Shown: piece by piece, positions 9,544 to 19,589 of the stretch
Layout: the number at the start of each line of letters is the position of its first letter
Position numbering within the stretch: position 1 is the first letter of the stretch
Assembly: GCA_029263115.1 (NCBI GenBank)
Contig: JAJCYC010000082.1
Span: 1 to 41,829, forward strand
Origin: Pseudonocardia sp.
Lineage (GTDB): Bacteria; Actinomycetota; Actinomycetes; Mycobacteriales; Pseudonocardiaceae
Length of the DNA: 41,829 nucleotides
Direction of reading: 5' to 3'
Position numbers and translations under genes: made by a program
Notes under the pieces: generated by a model
Told to the model about the DNA's origin: nothing
Database searches by the model: none
The model's input: only the letters and a program-made list of their open reading frames with translations

Positions 9544-10229
9544 TGTCCGAGCCACGCGCCGGCGACAACCTGGCCCTGAAGTACGCCGGCTACGGGCTGC
9601 TGGTGATCGCGATGATCGCCGCCGTGGCCGGGTTGATCTCGCTGGCCAGCGGGAGCTCCAACGCCGCCCCCGCGCCGTCGGACCCCGACGTGATTCCCGC
9701 ATCCACCGAGGCGCTCCCCGCGCCCGCGCCGCTGGTCCCCGAGCCCGCCCCGGCTCCCGGCACCCCGGGCGGACCGCCCGCGGCGGTCGACCCGTCCAAT
9801 CCGTTGGTGGCCCCCGCCAACCCGGCCCCCGCCAACCCGGGACCGGCCACCGCCGCGCCGGTCGCGCCGAGCCTGCCCGGCGCCGGGTTGCCCTCGGACG
9901 ACGGCACGCGGTCCCGCGGCGGCAAGATGGGGGGATCGGTGGCCAAGGCGCCGGTCCGGGTCTACAACAACAGCCTGGTCAAGGGCCTGGCCGACCAGGC
10001 CGCCGAGGACATGCGCGACGCCGGCTGGCGGGTGGACGAGGTGGGCAACTACCCCCACGGGAACATCCCCACCAGCACCGTCTACTACCGACCCGGCACC
10101 AGCGAGCAGGCCGCCGCGCGCTCGCTGGCCGACGGTTTCGGGCTGCGCTCCGCGCCCCGCTTCGACGGGTTGAAGGACGCCAGCGCGGGCCTGATCGTGA
10201 TCGTCACCAAGGACTACCAGCGCCGCTGA
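9543..10229 (+). CDS. LytR_C-domain membrane protein (VirR-like)
   Basis: A 228-residue membrane-anchored protein. A short cytoplasmic N-terminus is followed by one transmembrane helix at about residues 15-38 (YGLLVIAMIAAVAGLISLAS). A Pro/Ala-rich linker of about 90 residues follows, then a C-terminal LytR_C domain (about 135-228, beginning APVRVYNNSLVKGLADQAA). The same layout and the DUF3263 neighbour are found in M. tuberculosis Rv0430-Rv0431, where Rv0431 (VirR) influences vesicle release and envelope integrity. A cell-envelope role at the outer face of the membrane is therefore likely. Its start overlaps the preceding stop. Transcription should end at the large palindrome 27 bp downstream. 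Confidence 0.88.
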   Translation: MSEPRAGDNLALKYAGYGLLVIAMIAAVAGLISLASGSSNAAPAPSDPDVIPASTEALPAPAPLVPEPAPAPGTPGGPPAAVDPSNPLVAPANPAPANPGPATAAPVAPSLPGAGLPSDDGTRSRGGKMGGSVAKAPVRVYNNSLVKGLADQAAEDMRDAGWRVDEVGNYPHGNIPTSTVYYRPGTSEQAAARSLADGFGLRSAPRFDGLKDASAGLIVIVTKDYQRR

Positions 10230-10255
10230 GCTCGCTCCCGGCAGGGGCGATCCAG

Positions 10256-10295
10256 AACGGTGCACCCGGTCCGCATGCGGACCGGGTGCACCGTT
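10256..10295. terminator. 40-bp perfect palindrome, bidirectional terminator
   Basis: Two perfectly complementary 20-bp halves meet at GCATGC with no spacer and are flanked by short A and T runs (AA on the left, TTT on the right). It lies between the convergent VirR-like gene (stop 10229) and pssA (stop 10304), and should act as a factor-independent terminator for both strands. Confidence 0.85.
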
Positions 10296-10303
10296 TCGCC
10301 GGA

Positions 10304-11317
10304 TCAGCGGCGGCGGGTCTTGCGCAGCCCGAGGCGCCGGCGGCTGGTCCGGGGCAGTGCCCCGGACGCGGTGTCGGCCGGCCGCGCGGGCGGGTCGAGC
10401 CGGGCGGGGCGGTCGACCCGGCCGTTGCCCGGACCACCGTCCGAGGGGTCCTGGGCGCGCCGGCGCCCGTTGCGTACCGACGCCCGGGCCGCGCCGGCCA
10501 CCCGGCGGTGCAACGGGGAACGCAGGCCCGGTGCGCGGGTGGCCCGCAGGGCGCGGACCGCGGCCCGACGCTGCCGGGCGGCGACGTACCAGGCCTCGGG
10601 GTGCCGGCCCAGCCAGCGGTAGCGCCACACCGCGTAGGGCAGGTGCACCAGATAGATCACCACGGCCACCACCAGAACCAGGAACGGCAGGGTGATCAGC
10701 GCGGCGCCGGCCAGGCCGACCAGCACCAGCAGCGGTGCCAGCAGCGCGGCCGGCGCGCGCACGGTTTTCATCGACAGCGTGCGGATCCGGCTGATCATCA
10801 GCGCCGCGACCAGCAGAATCCACACCCCGGTGACCGGGGGCGCGGACCAGAAGCCGTCGCCGAACTCCAGCGTCAGCAGCAGCGGCAGCAGGGCCACCAG
10901 TGCCGCCGCCGGAGCGGGCACCCCGACGAAGAACTCCCTGGCGTACGGCGGCTGCTCGGTGTCGTCGATCAGGGTGTTGAACCGGGCCAGGCGCAGCGCG
11001 GCGCACACCGCGAAGACCAGCGCCACCACCCAGCCGAACTGGTTGCCCTCCAGCCGCCAGATGAACAGCACCAGCGCCGGCGAGACCCCGAAGGAGATGC
11101 AGTCGGCCAGCGAGTCCAGCTCGGCGCCCATCTTGCTGGTGGCGTCGAGCAGTCGGGCGATACGGCCGTCGAGGGTGTCGAGCACCGCCGCCGCGGCGAT
11201 CGCGGCGATCGCAAGTTCGAACCGCCCGTCCAGCGCGAACTGCACCGCGGACAGCCCGGAACACAGGGCCAGCACGGTGATCGCGTTGGGCAGCAGGCGG
11301 ACCCCGGGGCCGCTCAC
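10304..11317 (-). CDS. pssA: CDP-diacylglycerol-serine O-phosphatidyltransferase
   Basis: A 337-residue integral membrane enzyme that makes phosphatidylserine from CDP-diacylglycerol and serine. The CDP-alcohol phosphotransferase signature DGxxAR-x8-Gxxx-Dxxx-D is intact near residues 50-72 (begins DGRIARLLD, ends GAELDSLAD). Several further membrane segments follow. The last about 90 residues are a basic Arg/Pro-rich cytoplasmic tail, longer than in most homologues. The GTG start at 11317 overlaps the psd stop (GTGA), so the two are translationally coupled and supply consecutive steps to phosphatidylethanolamine. Confidence 0.93.
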   Translation of the reverse strand: MSGPGVRLLPNAITVLALCSGLSAVQFALDGRFELAIAAIAAAAVLDTLDGRIARLLDATSKMGAELDSLADCISFGVSPALVLFIWRLEGNQFGWVVALVFAVCAALRLARFNTLIDDTEQPPYAREFFVGVPAPAAALVALLPLLLTLEFGDGFWSAPPVTGVWILLVAALMISRIRTLSMKTVRAPAALLAPLLVLVGLAGAALITLPFLVLVVAVVIYLVHLPYAVWRYRWLGRHPEAWYVAARQRRAAVRALRATRAPGLRSPLHRRVAGAARASVRNGRRRAQDPSDGGPGNGRVDRPARLDPPARPADTASGALPRTSRRRLGLRKTRRR

Positions 11318-12165
11318 CGGGTGGCCGGCGGCAACTCGGCGAGCACGGTCTCTCCGCCGATGGTGCGCTGTCCGGGCAGCACCAGCACCCGGCTGCGGGC
11401 CGGCAGGTAGGTGTCGACCCGGGACCCGAACCGGATCAGCCCGTAGGTCTGGCCGGCGGCCACCTCGTTGCCCTCGGCGACCTGGCAGACGATCCGGCGG
11501 GCCAGCAGTCCGGCGATCTGCACCACCACGAGCGGGTGCCCGTCGGTGCCGCGCAGCAGCATCGAGTTGCGTTCGTTGTCCTCGCTGGCCTTGTCCAGGT
11601 CGGCCGACAGGAACAGCCCCGGGTGGTGCACGACGCGCTCGACCCGAGCGTCCACCGGGACCCGCTGCACGTGCACGTCGAGCACCGACAGGAACACGCT
11701 GACCCGGATCATCGGCTCGGCCGGCAGGCCCAGCTCGGCTGGTGGCACGGCCTCGCCGACCGTGCTGACCAGGCCGTCGGCCGGCGCCACGACGATGCCC
11801 GCGCGGCGGGGGGTGACCCGGGCGGGTTCGCGGAAGAAGGCGGCGACCCCGGCGGTGGCGGCCACCCCGAGCAGGGTGCCCCGGCCGGTGAGTGCGCGGG
11901 CCAGCAGCGCGGCGGCGGCGACCCCGGCGACGACTCCGTGCCCGCCGGGGTGCAGCGGCGACACGGTCGACCGGATCAGTCCCACGAGGTGGCCCAGACC
12001 GGTGCCCGGCTCCCCGGTCGGTCCGGTCGGGGAGGGCGACCCGGGGGTGGCGGGCCGCGCGGCGGGGGTCCCGGACGTGGTTTCGGGCGGCGTGGTCTTG
12101 GGCGGGGTGGTTTCGGGCGGGGTGGTTTCGGGCGGCGTGGTTTCGGGCGGCGTGGTCTCGGACAT
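11314..12165 (-). CDS. psd: Phosphatidylserine decarboxylase, single-polypeptide bacterial type
   Basis: A 283-residue pyruvoyl enzyme that converts phosphatidylserine to phosphatidylethanolamine. Core motifs include APADGLVSTVGE, FLSVLDVHVQRVPVD and, near the C-terminus, GLIRFGSRVDTYLP, whose Gly-Ser is the expected autocleavage site creating the pyruvoyl group. A membrane-associated Ala-rich segment sits at about residues 75-115. The N-terminus is unusual: after MSE there are six near-exact ETTPP pentapeptides and a Pro/Thr/Gly linker. I chose the ATG at 12165 because the frame further upstream is Arg-rich and not protein-like. pssA follows with overlapping codons. Confidence 0.9.
   Translation of the reverse strand: MSETTPPETTPPETTPPETTPPKTTPPETTSGTPAARPATPGSPSPTGPTGEPGTGLGHLVGLIRSTVSPLHPGGHGVVAGVAAAALLARALTGRGTLLGVAATAGVAAFFREPARVTPRRAGIVVAPADGLVSTVGEAVPPAELGLPAEPMIRVSVFLSVLDVHVQRVPVDARVERVVHHPGLFLSADLDKASEDNERNSMLLRGTDGHPLVVVQIAGLLARRIVCQVAEGNEVAAGQTYGLIRFGSRVDTYLPARSRVLVLPGQRTIGGETVLAELPPATR
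12073..12159 (-). repeat. 15-bp tandem repeat encoding ETTPP in psd
   Basis: Five to six copies of a 15-bp unit encode (E/K)TTPP at the N-terminus of the decarboxylase. The units are nearly identical at DNA level, so copy number is likely to vary by slippage. Confidence 0.85.
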
Positions 12166-12601
12166 CGGGGTGGGTCGGTCCTCCGTGCTGGGGCTGCGTC
12201 GCCGGCGTCGTCGACCGGCCGCGCGGCCGGCGTCCTCGCTGGCCCGGACCCACGGTACGCGGAAGCAAAGGGCCGGAGCCGCCGTCCCCCGAGACAGCGA
12301 CCCCGGCCGTGGAACCGCTCGTCCGCTCCCCAGCGACAAGCGGCGGGTCCTTTGCGCTTCGTCCTGCGCACCAGTGGCTTACCCACTGGTATGACCATTA
12401 TTCCCGAGCGCCCGCTCGGTGGTCCATCTTCTACGGGTCACCCCAGCAGGAATGGACCGTTCGGACGAGCGTGCACCTAATTTGACGTTCCGGCGCGCCG
12501 AAATATTGCAACTTTTGATAGTGAGTTAAGTCACACTCGATAGGGCGTTCGTGGTTACGATACGCTTGCTATTCCTTGCGGCGCACGGGTGATGTCCGGG
12601 C
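12166..12601. other. Gene-free interval between moeA and psd, with hairpins
   Basis: I see no convincing gene in these 436 bp. There is an 8-bp inverted repeat with 5-nt loop (ACCAGTGG at 12370-12377, CCACTGGT at 12383-12390) and a second one (CCGAGCG/CGCTCGG, 12404-12419). An AT-rich pocket (12478-12590) contains CGGCGCGCCG and a near-palindrome GTGAGTTAAGTCAC. The pocket is the likely promoter region for psd-pssA, which would give a leader of roughly 300 nt, or for an unannotated small RNA. Confidence 0.5.
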
Positions 12602-13831
12602 TCACCGTTCCAGCAGCCAGACCTCGACGTCCTCGCCCTCCCGGTGCTCGCCCCGCTCGCCGTCCAGCGCGATCAGGCAGTCCGCCCTGGCCAGCGCCGA
12701 CAACAGGTGCGACCCGGGGCCGCCGACGGTGCGCACCGTGCCCGCGACCGCGTCCAGGGTGCCCCGGCGGAACTGCCGCTTGCCCGCCGGTGAGCGCAGC
12801 GACTCGCCGAGCGGGACCCGCACCACCGGACGGTCCGGGCGCGGGTGGCCCATCGCGGCGCGCAGCGCGGGCCGGACGAAGACCTCGAACGACACCTGCG
12901 AGCTCACCGGGTTGCCCGGCAGCGTGACCACCGACACCTCGGCCGAGTCCGGGCCCAGCCCCACCAGTCGACCGGCGCCCTGCGGCCCGCCCGGCTGCAT
13001 CGCCACCCGGATGAACTCGACCCCCCGGTCGGCCAGCGCGTCCTTGACCACCTCGAACGCGCCCGCGCTCACCCCGCCGGAGGTCAGCAGCAGGTCCGGG
13101 GCGCCGGCCGCGAACCGCATCGCCAGCCGCGCCAGGAACTCCGGCACGTCGTCCGGCACGAACCGCAACTGCTCGGCGACGCCACCGGCTTCGGTCACCG
13201 CGGCGGCCAGCATCGTGCCGTTGGACTCGTAGATCTGCCCGTGGCGCAGCGCCTCGCCCGGCGCCACCAGCTCCGAACCGGTGGACAGCACCAGCACGCT
13301 CACCGGCCGGTACACCGGGACGGTCGGCAGGCCGACGGCCGCGGCCAGCCCCAGCTGAGCCGCACCCAGTACCGTGCCGGCCGCCAGCAGCACGGCGCCG
13401 GCTGCGGTGTCCTCGCCGGCCCGGCGCACGTGCGCGCCCGGCGCGGCCGGCCGGTCGATCCGCACCGCGGCACCTGCGTAGCCGCCGGTGTGCTCCACCG
13501 GCACCACGGTGTCCGCGCCCGGCGGCACCGCCGCCCCGGTCATGATCCGGTGCGCGGTACCCGGCAGCAGCGGCGGCGAGTCGGTCCGCCCGGCCGGGAT
13601 GTCCTCCGCGACCGGCAGTCGGACCGGGTCCCGCTCGGTCGCGCACGCCACGTCCACCGACCGCACCGCGAACCCATCCATCGCGGAGTTGTCGAACGGG
13701 GGCAGCGCGATCGGCGAGCGTAGGTCCTCGGCGAGCACGAGGCCGAGCGCCCCGAGCAGCGGGCGGGTCTCGACGGGCGATCGCGGCAGCAGCGCGGCAA
13801 CCGCCGCGCGGTGTTCTGAGACGGTGCGCAC
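12602..13831 (-). CDS. moeA: Molybdopterin molybdenumtransferase
   Basis: A 409-residue cytoplasmic enzyme that inserts molybdate into adenylylated molybdopterin, the last general step of Moco synthesis. Typical motifs are LPPFDNSAMDGFAV (about residue 43), GAAVPPGADTVVPVE (about 98), the MoCF-binding segment VLSTGSELVAPGE through LLLTSGGVSAG (about 185-255) and LPGNPVSSQVSFEVFV (about 310). A C-terminal beta-barrel domain IV is present. The start is GTG at 13831. It follows the M16 protease on the same strand, but a hairpin lies between them. The moaC-mog-moaE cluster is 20 kb away in this window. Confidence 0.95.
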   Translation of the reverse strand: MRTVSEHRAAVAALLPRSPVETRPLLGALGLVLAEDLRSPIALPPFDNSAMDGFAVRSVDVACATERDPVRLPVAEDIPAGRTDSPPLLPGTAHRIMTGAAVPPGADTVVPVEHTGGYAGAAVRIDRPAAPGAHVRRAGEDTAAGAVLLAAGTVLGAAQLGLAAAVGLPTVPVYRPVSVLVLSTGSELVAPGEALRHGQIYESNGTMLAAAVTEAGGVAEQLRFVPDDVPEFLARLAMRFAAGAPDLLLTSGGVSAGAFEVVKDALADRGVEFIRVAMQPGGPQGAGRLVGLGPDSAEVSVVTLPGNPVSSQVSFEVFVRPALRAAMGHPRPDRPVVRVPLGESLRSPAGKRQFRRGTLDAVAGTVRTVGGPGSHLLSALARADCLIALDGERGEHREGEDVEVWLLER

Positions 13832-13875
13832 GGTAGGAGATCCTGCCTCCCGACGGGTGGGACCACTCGTCCGGG

Positions 13876-13898
13876 CGGCCGCCGGTGAGCGGCGGCCG
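13876..13898 (-). terminator. Hairpin after the M16 protease gene
   Basis: Perfect 8-bp arms (CGGCCGCC and GGCGGCCG) with a 7-nt loop lie between the protease stop (13909) and the moeA start (13831). It has no T run. Confidence 0.45.
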
Positions 13899-13908
13899 TC
13901 TCCGGAGG

Positions 13909-16758
13909 CTACGGGTGGGCCGGGCCGCCGTCCGGGGCCCGGTAGCCGATCGGACCCAGCGCCAGCTCGGCGAGTTGCGGCTCGACCTTCGCCCGGTCAC
14001 CCACCGCTACCACCTTCATCAGCTCCGGCCGCAGGTGCTCGCGGGCCACTTCCTGCACCTGCGCGGCGTTGATCGCGGCGAACACCCCGGGCAGCTTCTG
14101 GAAGTAGTCCGGCGGCAGGTCCAGCTGGTAGATGTCGGCCACCGCCTGGGCGCTGGCCCGGCCGGTGCCGAAGCTCGCCGGCAGTGACTGGGTCAGCGAC
14201 TCGCGGGCCCGGCTCAGCTCCTCGGCGCTGATCGGGGCGTCCCGGATCCCGTTGACCTCCTTGAGGATCTCCCGCACCGACGCGGCGGTGAACTGGGTCT
14301 GCACGCTGGAGCGCAGCGAGATCGACCGCACGCCGCGACTGCCGGACACCGACGATCCCGCGCCGTAGGAGTACCCGTTGCGCTCGCGCAGGTTGAGGTT
14401 CACCCGGCTGGAGAACCCGCCGCCCAGCACCTCGTTGAGCACCAGCAGCTTCTCGAAGTCGGGGTCCTTGCGGGCCACCCCGGACTGTGCCAGCACCAGC
14501 GCGGTCTGCGCCGATCCGGGCTTGTCCACCATCAGTACCCGGTCGGGGCCCGGGGTGGGCACCGCCGGGACGGCGGGGTCGACGCCCTCGCCGGTCCACG
14601 AGCCGAACGCGTCCTCGGCAAGCGTCCGGGCCTGGTCAGGAGTCAGGTCACCGGCCAGCACCAGGGCGCTGTTCTTCGGCGTGAACGCCTTCTGGTGGAA
14701 CGCCGCCACGTCCTCCCGGGTGATCGAGCCGACCGCCGCCGCCGTGCCCTTGGCCAGGTGTCCGTAGGGGTGCTCGGCGCCGTAGAGCTCGCGGCGGGTC
14801 ACCTTCTCCCCGACCGTGGTCAGGCTCTCGCCCTGCTGTTGCAGCTTCACCAGGTGCTCGCTGCGCACCCGTGCCAGCTCAGCCGCCGGGAACGCCGGCG
14901 CGCGCACCGCGTCGGACATCACCGCCATCGCCCGGCCCATCTGCGGGCTCAGCGCCTGCAGCACCACCGAGCTGCCGTCGTCGTCCACCTGGTCGACCGA
15001 GAACTTCGCGCCGAGCGCGTCGATCTCCCGGGCGAGGGTCTGCGCGTCCCGGGTCTGGGTGCCCCGGTCGAGCATCGCGGTGGCGAAGCTGGCCAGGCCC
15101 GGCTTGTCAGCCGGATCGGCCGCGCTGCCCCAGCGCGAGGTCAGCGAGGCCACGACCAGCGGCAGGCCGTGCGACTCCAGCAGATACACCGGAAGGCCGT
15201 TGCCCAGCTCGAACCGCTGCGCGCTGGGCAGCGCGATCGCCGGGGCCGGCCCCGGCCGGGGCACGGTGGTGCGCCACGGCTCGGCCGGCGGCGGCTTCGG
15301 AGCATCCGGTGCGGCGGCCGGCGGGGCCGCGGGGGTGCGCGGTGCGGCGGCCGGCGCGGCCGGCTCCGGCGGGATCACCTTCGGCCCGGGCACCGTGCGC
15401 ACCACCACCCGGCGGTCCGAGCGCAGCTGGTCGGTGACGAACCTGGTCACTCCGGCGGCGTCCGCGTCGACGTAGCGCTGCAGGTCCTTGGCCAGGTAGC
15501 CGGGGTTGCCGAGGTAGTGGTCGTAGCGGTTGAACATGTCCGCCTGCGCGCCCAGGTCCTCCAGGCCGAACAGCAGGCTCGAGCGGATGGCCAACTTCGC
15601 GGCGTCCAGTTCGGCCGGGGTCGGCGGGGTGGCCGCCAGGGTGTCCAGCTCCTTCTGGATCGCCGCTTCCAGCTCGTCGGCGGTGCGTCCGGGCTTGGCG
15701 GTCGCCTCGATCTGGAACACCGAGCCGTGCTTCAGCGACTGCTGGTACGCCGAGACCTCCTGGGCTATCCCGGCCCGCACCATCGACCCGTAGAGCCGGC
15801 TGGCGTTGCCGCTGCCCAGCAGGTGCGCGGCCAGATCGGCCTCGGCGTCGCCCGGCGCGAACGCCGGCGAGGTGATCCAGGACATGTGCACCCGGGGCAG
15901 CTGTACCTGGTCGGTGACCGTCGCGCGGCGCTCGGCGGTCAGCTGGGGGGTGGCGATCTGGGGCTGCGGCACGTCGGCGCCGCGCGGGAGGGAGCCGAAG
16001 TACTTCTCCACCAGCTCCTTGGTGGCGGCCACGTCGATGTTGCCCACGATGGCCAGGCTGGCGTTGTTGGGCACGTAGTAGCGCTTGAAGAAGTCCCGGG
16101 CCTCGTCCAGCGTGGCGGACTGGATGTCGGCGTGCGAGCCCATGATGTTCGCGTGGTAGGGGTGGTCGGCCGGGAACAGCAGCGCCATGGCCTTCTCGTC
16201 GGACTGCGCGTAGGGCGGCACCTCGCGGGTCTGCCGCCGCTCGTTGCGCACCACCGACTGCTGGTTCGCCAGCTCAGCCTGGTCCAGGGTGTCCAGCAGG
16301 AAACCCATCCGGTCGCTCTCCAGCCACAGCGCCGTCTCCAGCGCGTTGGACGGCACGTTCTCCAGGTAGTTGGTCCGGTCCAGGCTGGTGGTCCCGTTCA
16401 CCGACGACGCCCCGACCGACTCCAGCTCGGCGAAGTGCCGGTCCTTGCCGGTGTGCCGGGAGCCCTGGAACATCAGGTGCTCGAACAGGTGGGCGAAGCC
16501 GGTGCGGTCGCGCACCTCGTTCGCCGGGCCCACGTGGTACCAGAGGTTCACCGCGGCGATCGGCAACCGGTCGTCCTTGCGCAAGATCACGTTCAGCCCG
16601 TTGCCCAGCGTGTACTGCTCGTAGGCGAGGTCGACCCCGCCCTCGGGGGCGGACCCCGCAGGTGCGCACGCGGCCAGCCCGGAAGCGGCCAACGCGCCGG
16701 CCAGTGCCAGGCCGACCACCGATAGACATGCCCGACCCGATCGAGACCTGTGCCACAT
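13909..16758 (-). CDS. M16 zinc metalloprotease, two-domain lipoprotein
   Basis: About 949 residues. The N-terminus is a lipoprotein signal (basic MWHRSRSGR, hydrophobic stretch, then LAASGLAAC with the lipidated Cys), so it is anchored outside the membrane. The first M16 unit has the inverted zinc motif HLFEH (HxxEH) followed by the distal Glu in VVRNERRQ. A Pro/Ala-rich linker (about residues 465-510) leads to a second M16 unit. That unit lacks HxxEH (GLASFATAMLDRGT at the equivalent place) and is presumably structural, as in two-domain pitrilysins. I chose the ATG at 16758, eight bases after GGAGG, rather than the GTG at 16767. It is divergent from groEL across the CIRCE region, so HrcA could affect both. 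Confidence 0.92.
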   Translation of the reverse strand: MWHRSRSGRACLSVVGLALAGALAASGLAACAPAGSAPEGGVDLAYEQYTLGNGLNVILRKDDRLPIAAVNLWYHVGPANEVRDRTGFAHLFEHLMFQGSRHTGKDRHFAELESVGASSVNGTTSLDRTNYLENVPSNALETALWLESDRMGFLLDTLDQAELANQQSVVRNERRQTREVPPYAQSDEKAMALLFPADHPYHANIMGSHADIQSATLDEARDFFKRYYVPNNASLAIVGNIDVAATKELVEKYFGSLPRGADVPQPQIATPQLTAERRATVTDQVQLPRVHMSWITSPAFAPGDAEADLAAHLLGSGNASRLYGSMVRAGIAQEVSAYQQSLKHGSVFQIEATAKPGRTADELEAAIQKELDTLAATPPTPAELDAAKLAIRSSLLFGLEDLGAQADMFNRYDHYLGNPGYLAKDLQRYVDADAAGVTRFVTDQLRSDRRVVVRTVPGPKVIPPEPAAPAAAPRTPAAPPAAAPDAPKPPPAEPWRTTVPRPGPAPAIALPSAQRFELGNGLPVYLLESHGLPLVVASLTSRWGSAADPADKPGLASFATAMLDRGTQTRDAQTLAREIDALGAKFSVDQVDDDGSSVVLQALSPQMGRAMAVMSDAVRAPAFPAAELARVRSEHLVKLQQQGESLTTVGEKVTRRELYGAEHPYGHLAKGTAAAVGSITREDVAAFHQKAFTPKNSALVLAGDLTPDQARTLAEDAFGSWTGEGVDPAVPAVPTPGPDRVLMVDKPGSAQTALVLAQSGVARKDPDFEKLLVLNEVLGGGFSSRVNLNLRERNGYSYGAGSSVSGSRGVRSISLRSSVQTQFTAASVREILKEVNGIRDAPISAEELSRARESLTQSLPASFGTGRASAQAVADIYQLDLPPDYFQKLPGVFAAINAAQVQEVAREHLRPELMKVVAVGDRAKVEPQLAELALGPIGYRAPDGGPAHP

Positions 16759-16799
16759 GAGCCCCACCTCCGGGGGTCATCCTGCCCGGCGACACTTGC

Positions 16800-16824
16800 T
16801 TGCACTCAACGGGGCCGAGTGCTA
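16800..16824. promoter_or_regulatory. CIRCE operator 1 (HrcA site)
   Basis: GCACTC (16802-16807), nine bases, then GAGTGC (16817-16822), with flanking TT and TAG. This keeps the core and spacing of the CIRCE consensus TTAGCACTC-N9-GAGTGCTAA, but the outer bases are imperfect. It is the weaker of two sites. Confidence 0.85.
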
Positions 16825-16825
16825 G

Positions 16826-18601
<1,776 letters not shown>

Positions 18602-18623
18602 GTCCAGTTCGACGGTTCGACGG

Positions 18624-18651
18624 CGGGGCGGTGCCTACGGGCGCCGCCCCG
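18624..18651 (+). terminator. groEL terminator hairpin
   Basis: A 12-bp stem with one T-G wobble closes a TACG tetraloop 22 bp after the groEL stop. It has no T tract. Confidence 0.75.
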
Positions 18652-18756
18652 CAGTCGTGTGCGGGCATTCGTGGCCCGGCCTCAACGACCGTCCACCCCG
18701 TCGGTCCGTGGTCCGTGGGTTCGTCACGCCTGGCCGCGAGGTCGGCCAGCGACGCG

Positions 18757-19296
18757 TCACGCTGCCGGTCCCGCGACGATCTCGTCCGGCCGCCGACAGC
18801 CCCGCCGACCGGGCTCGCGCAGCCTGCGGACCAACAGCTCATCCGGCGCGAAGCGTCCGATCGGTGCCACGGCGTCGAGCGCCACCACCGCTTCGACGGG
18901 CGATAGCCGCCGGCACAGGTCCCAGGCCGTCCGGGGCGGCGATGTGACCCGACACCCGGCGGCCTCGACCACGTCCTGCTCGGCTGTCGCCTCCTGCCGC
19001 ACCACCAGGCCTGGGTGGGTCCGGCAGGCACGGCGCACCAGAACCTCGGCGGGGGTGCCGGCGGTCGCGCGGCCGGCGCCGAGCGCCCACGCGGCGGAGT
19101 ACCCGGCCAGCACGCCGCCGCGATCGCGGACCAGCAGGTAGGCGGCGCGCGATCGGATCTCCAGATCGAGCGACAGGTCGGCGCGGCAGTACGCGACCGA
19201 GAAGATCCGCTGGTAGCGCGACCCGTGCCGCCGTCCTCGGGTCAGCCGTCCGTTGGCCAGCGCCGCAGATCCGCGGAAGGCCCCGTCGATGCCCAT
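18757..19296 (-). CDS. AbiEi/DUF559-like protein lacking its nuclease-like half
   Basis: The 179-residue product matches the N-terminal half of a large actinobacterial family of AbiEi-antitoxin-like / DUF559 proteins. It has FRGSAALANGRLTRGRRHGS, then RSRAAYLLVRDRGGVLAGYS, RTAWDLCRRLSPVEAVVALD and a GRFAPDELL motif. In full-length relatives (about 280-300 residues) a C-terminal restriction-like domain follows. Here the frame stops shortly after GRRGCRRPDEIVAGPAA, and I could not find that domain in the other reverse frames before groEL. The start is the ATG at 19296. It may be a decayed gene or a functional short form. It is divergent from another reduced gene, mini-LtrA. Confidence 0.6.
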   Translation of the reverse strand: MGIDGAFRGSAALANGRLTRGRRHGSRYQRIFSVAYCRADLSLDLEIRSRAAYLLVRDRGGVLAGYSAAWALGAGRATAGTPAEVLVRRACRTHPGLVVRQEATAEQDVVEAAGCRVTSPPRTAWDLCRRLSPVEAVVALDAVAPIGRFAPDELLVRRLREPGRRGCRRPDEIVAGPAA

Positions 19297-19430
19297 GCCG
19301 GCACCCTGCCGGTCGCGGCCGCGGGACTGGGCGTTTCGGCGAATCTGTGGCCCGATCCGGAGAGGAGAATGATCATTTGTACGTCGGTCAGGATGTGCGC
19401 GACCAGATCACGACTGGTGTACAGCTCGGT

Positions 19431-19526
19431 GGCAGCGGACGGCGGTGCCGTGGGCGGCCGGGATGGTTGGTGGGGTGGGGCAGCGGACCGGCGGTGCCGC
19501 AGGCGGCCGGGACGGTGGGTGGACGG
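19431..19526. repeat. 48-bp imperfect tandem duplication
   Basis: Two adjacent copies (19431-19478 and 19479-19526) both begin GGCAGCGGAC and continue through a nearly identical GGCGGTGCCG...GGCGGCCGGGA segment with a few substitutions and small indels. It sits in the 293-bp gap upstream of the mini-LtrA gene, where no gene was recognised. Confidence 0.65.
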
Positions 19527-19589
19527 TGGCGAGCGACGGCCGCAACGAGCGCCGGTCGGGTCGGCGCGCGGGTGGCAGAGTTCGGGACC

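Noticed and set aside
12391..12480. Short forward frame (MTIIPERPLGGPSSTGHPSR...) after the 12370 hairpin
   Set aside because: No ribosome binding site, weak third-position GC bias and no recognisable family; it is the tail of a longer frame antisense to psd.
14695..16725. 676-codon forward frame opposite the M16 protease
   Set aside because: Antisense shadow with low-complexity composition; HxxEH and the lipobox on the reverse strand identify the true gene.
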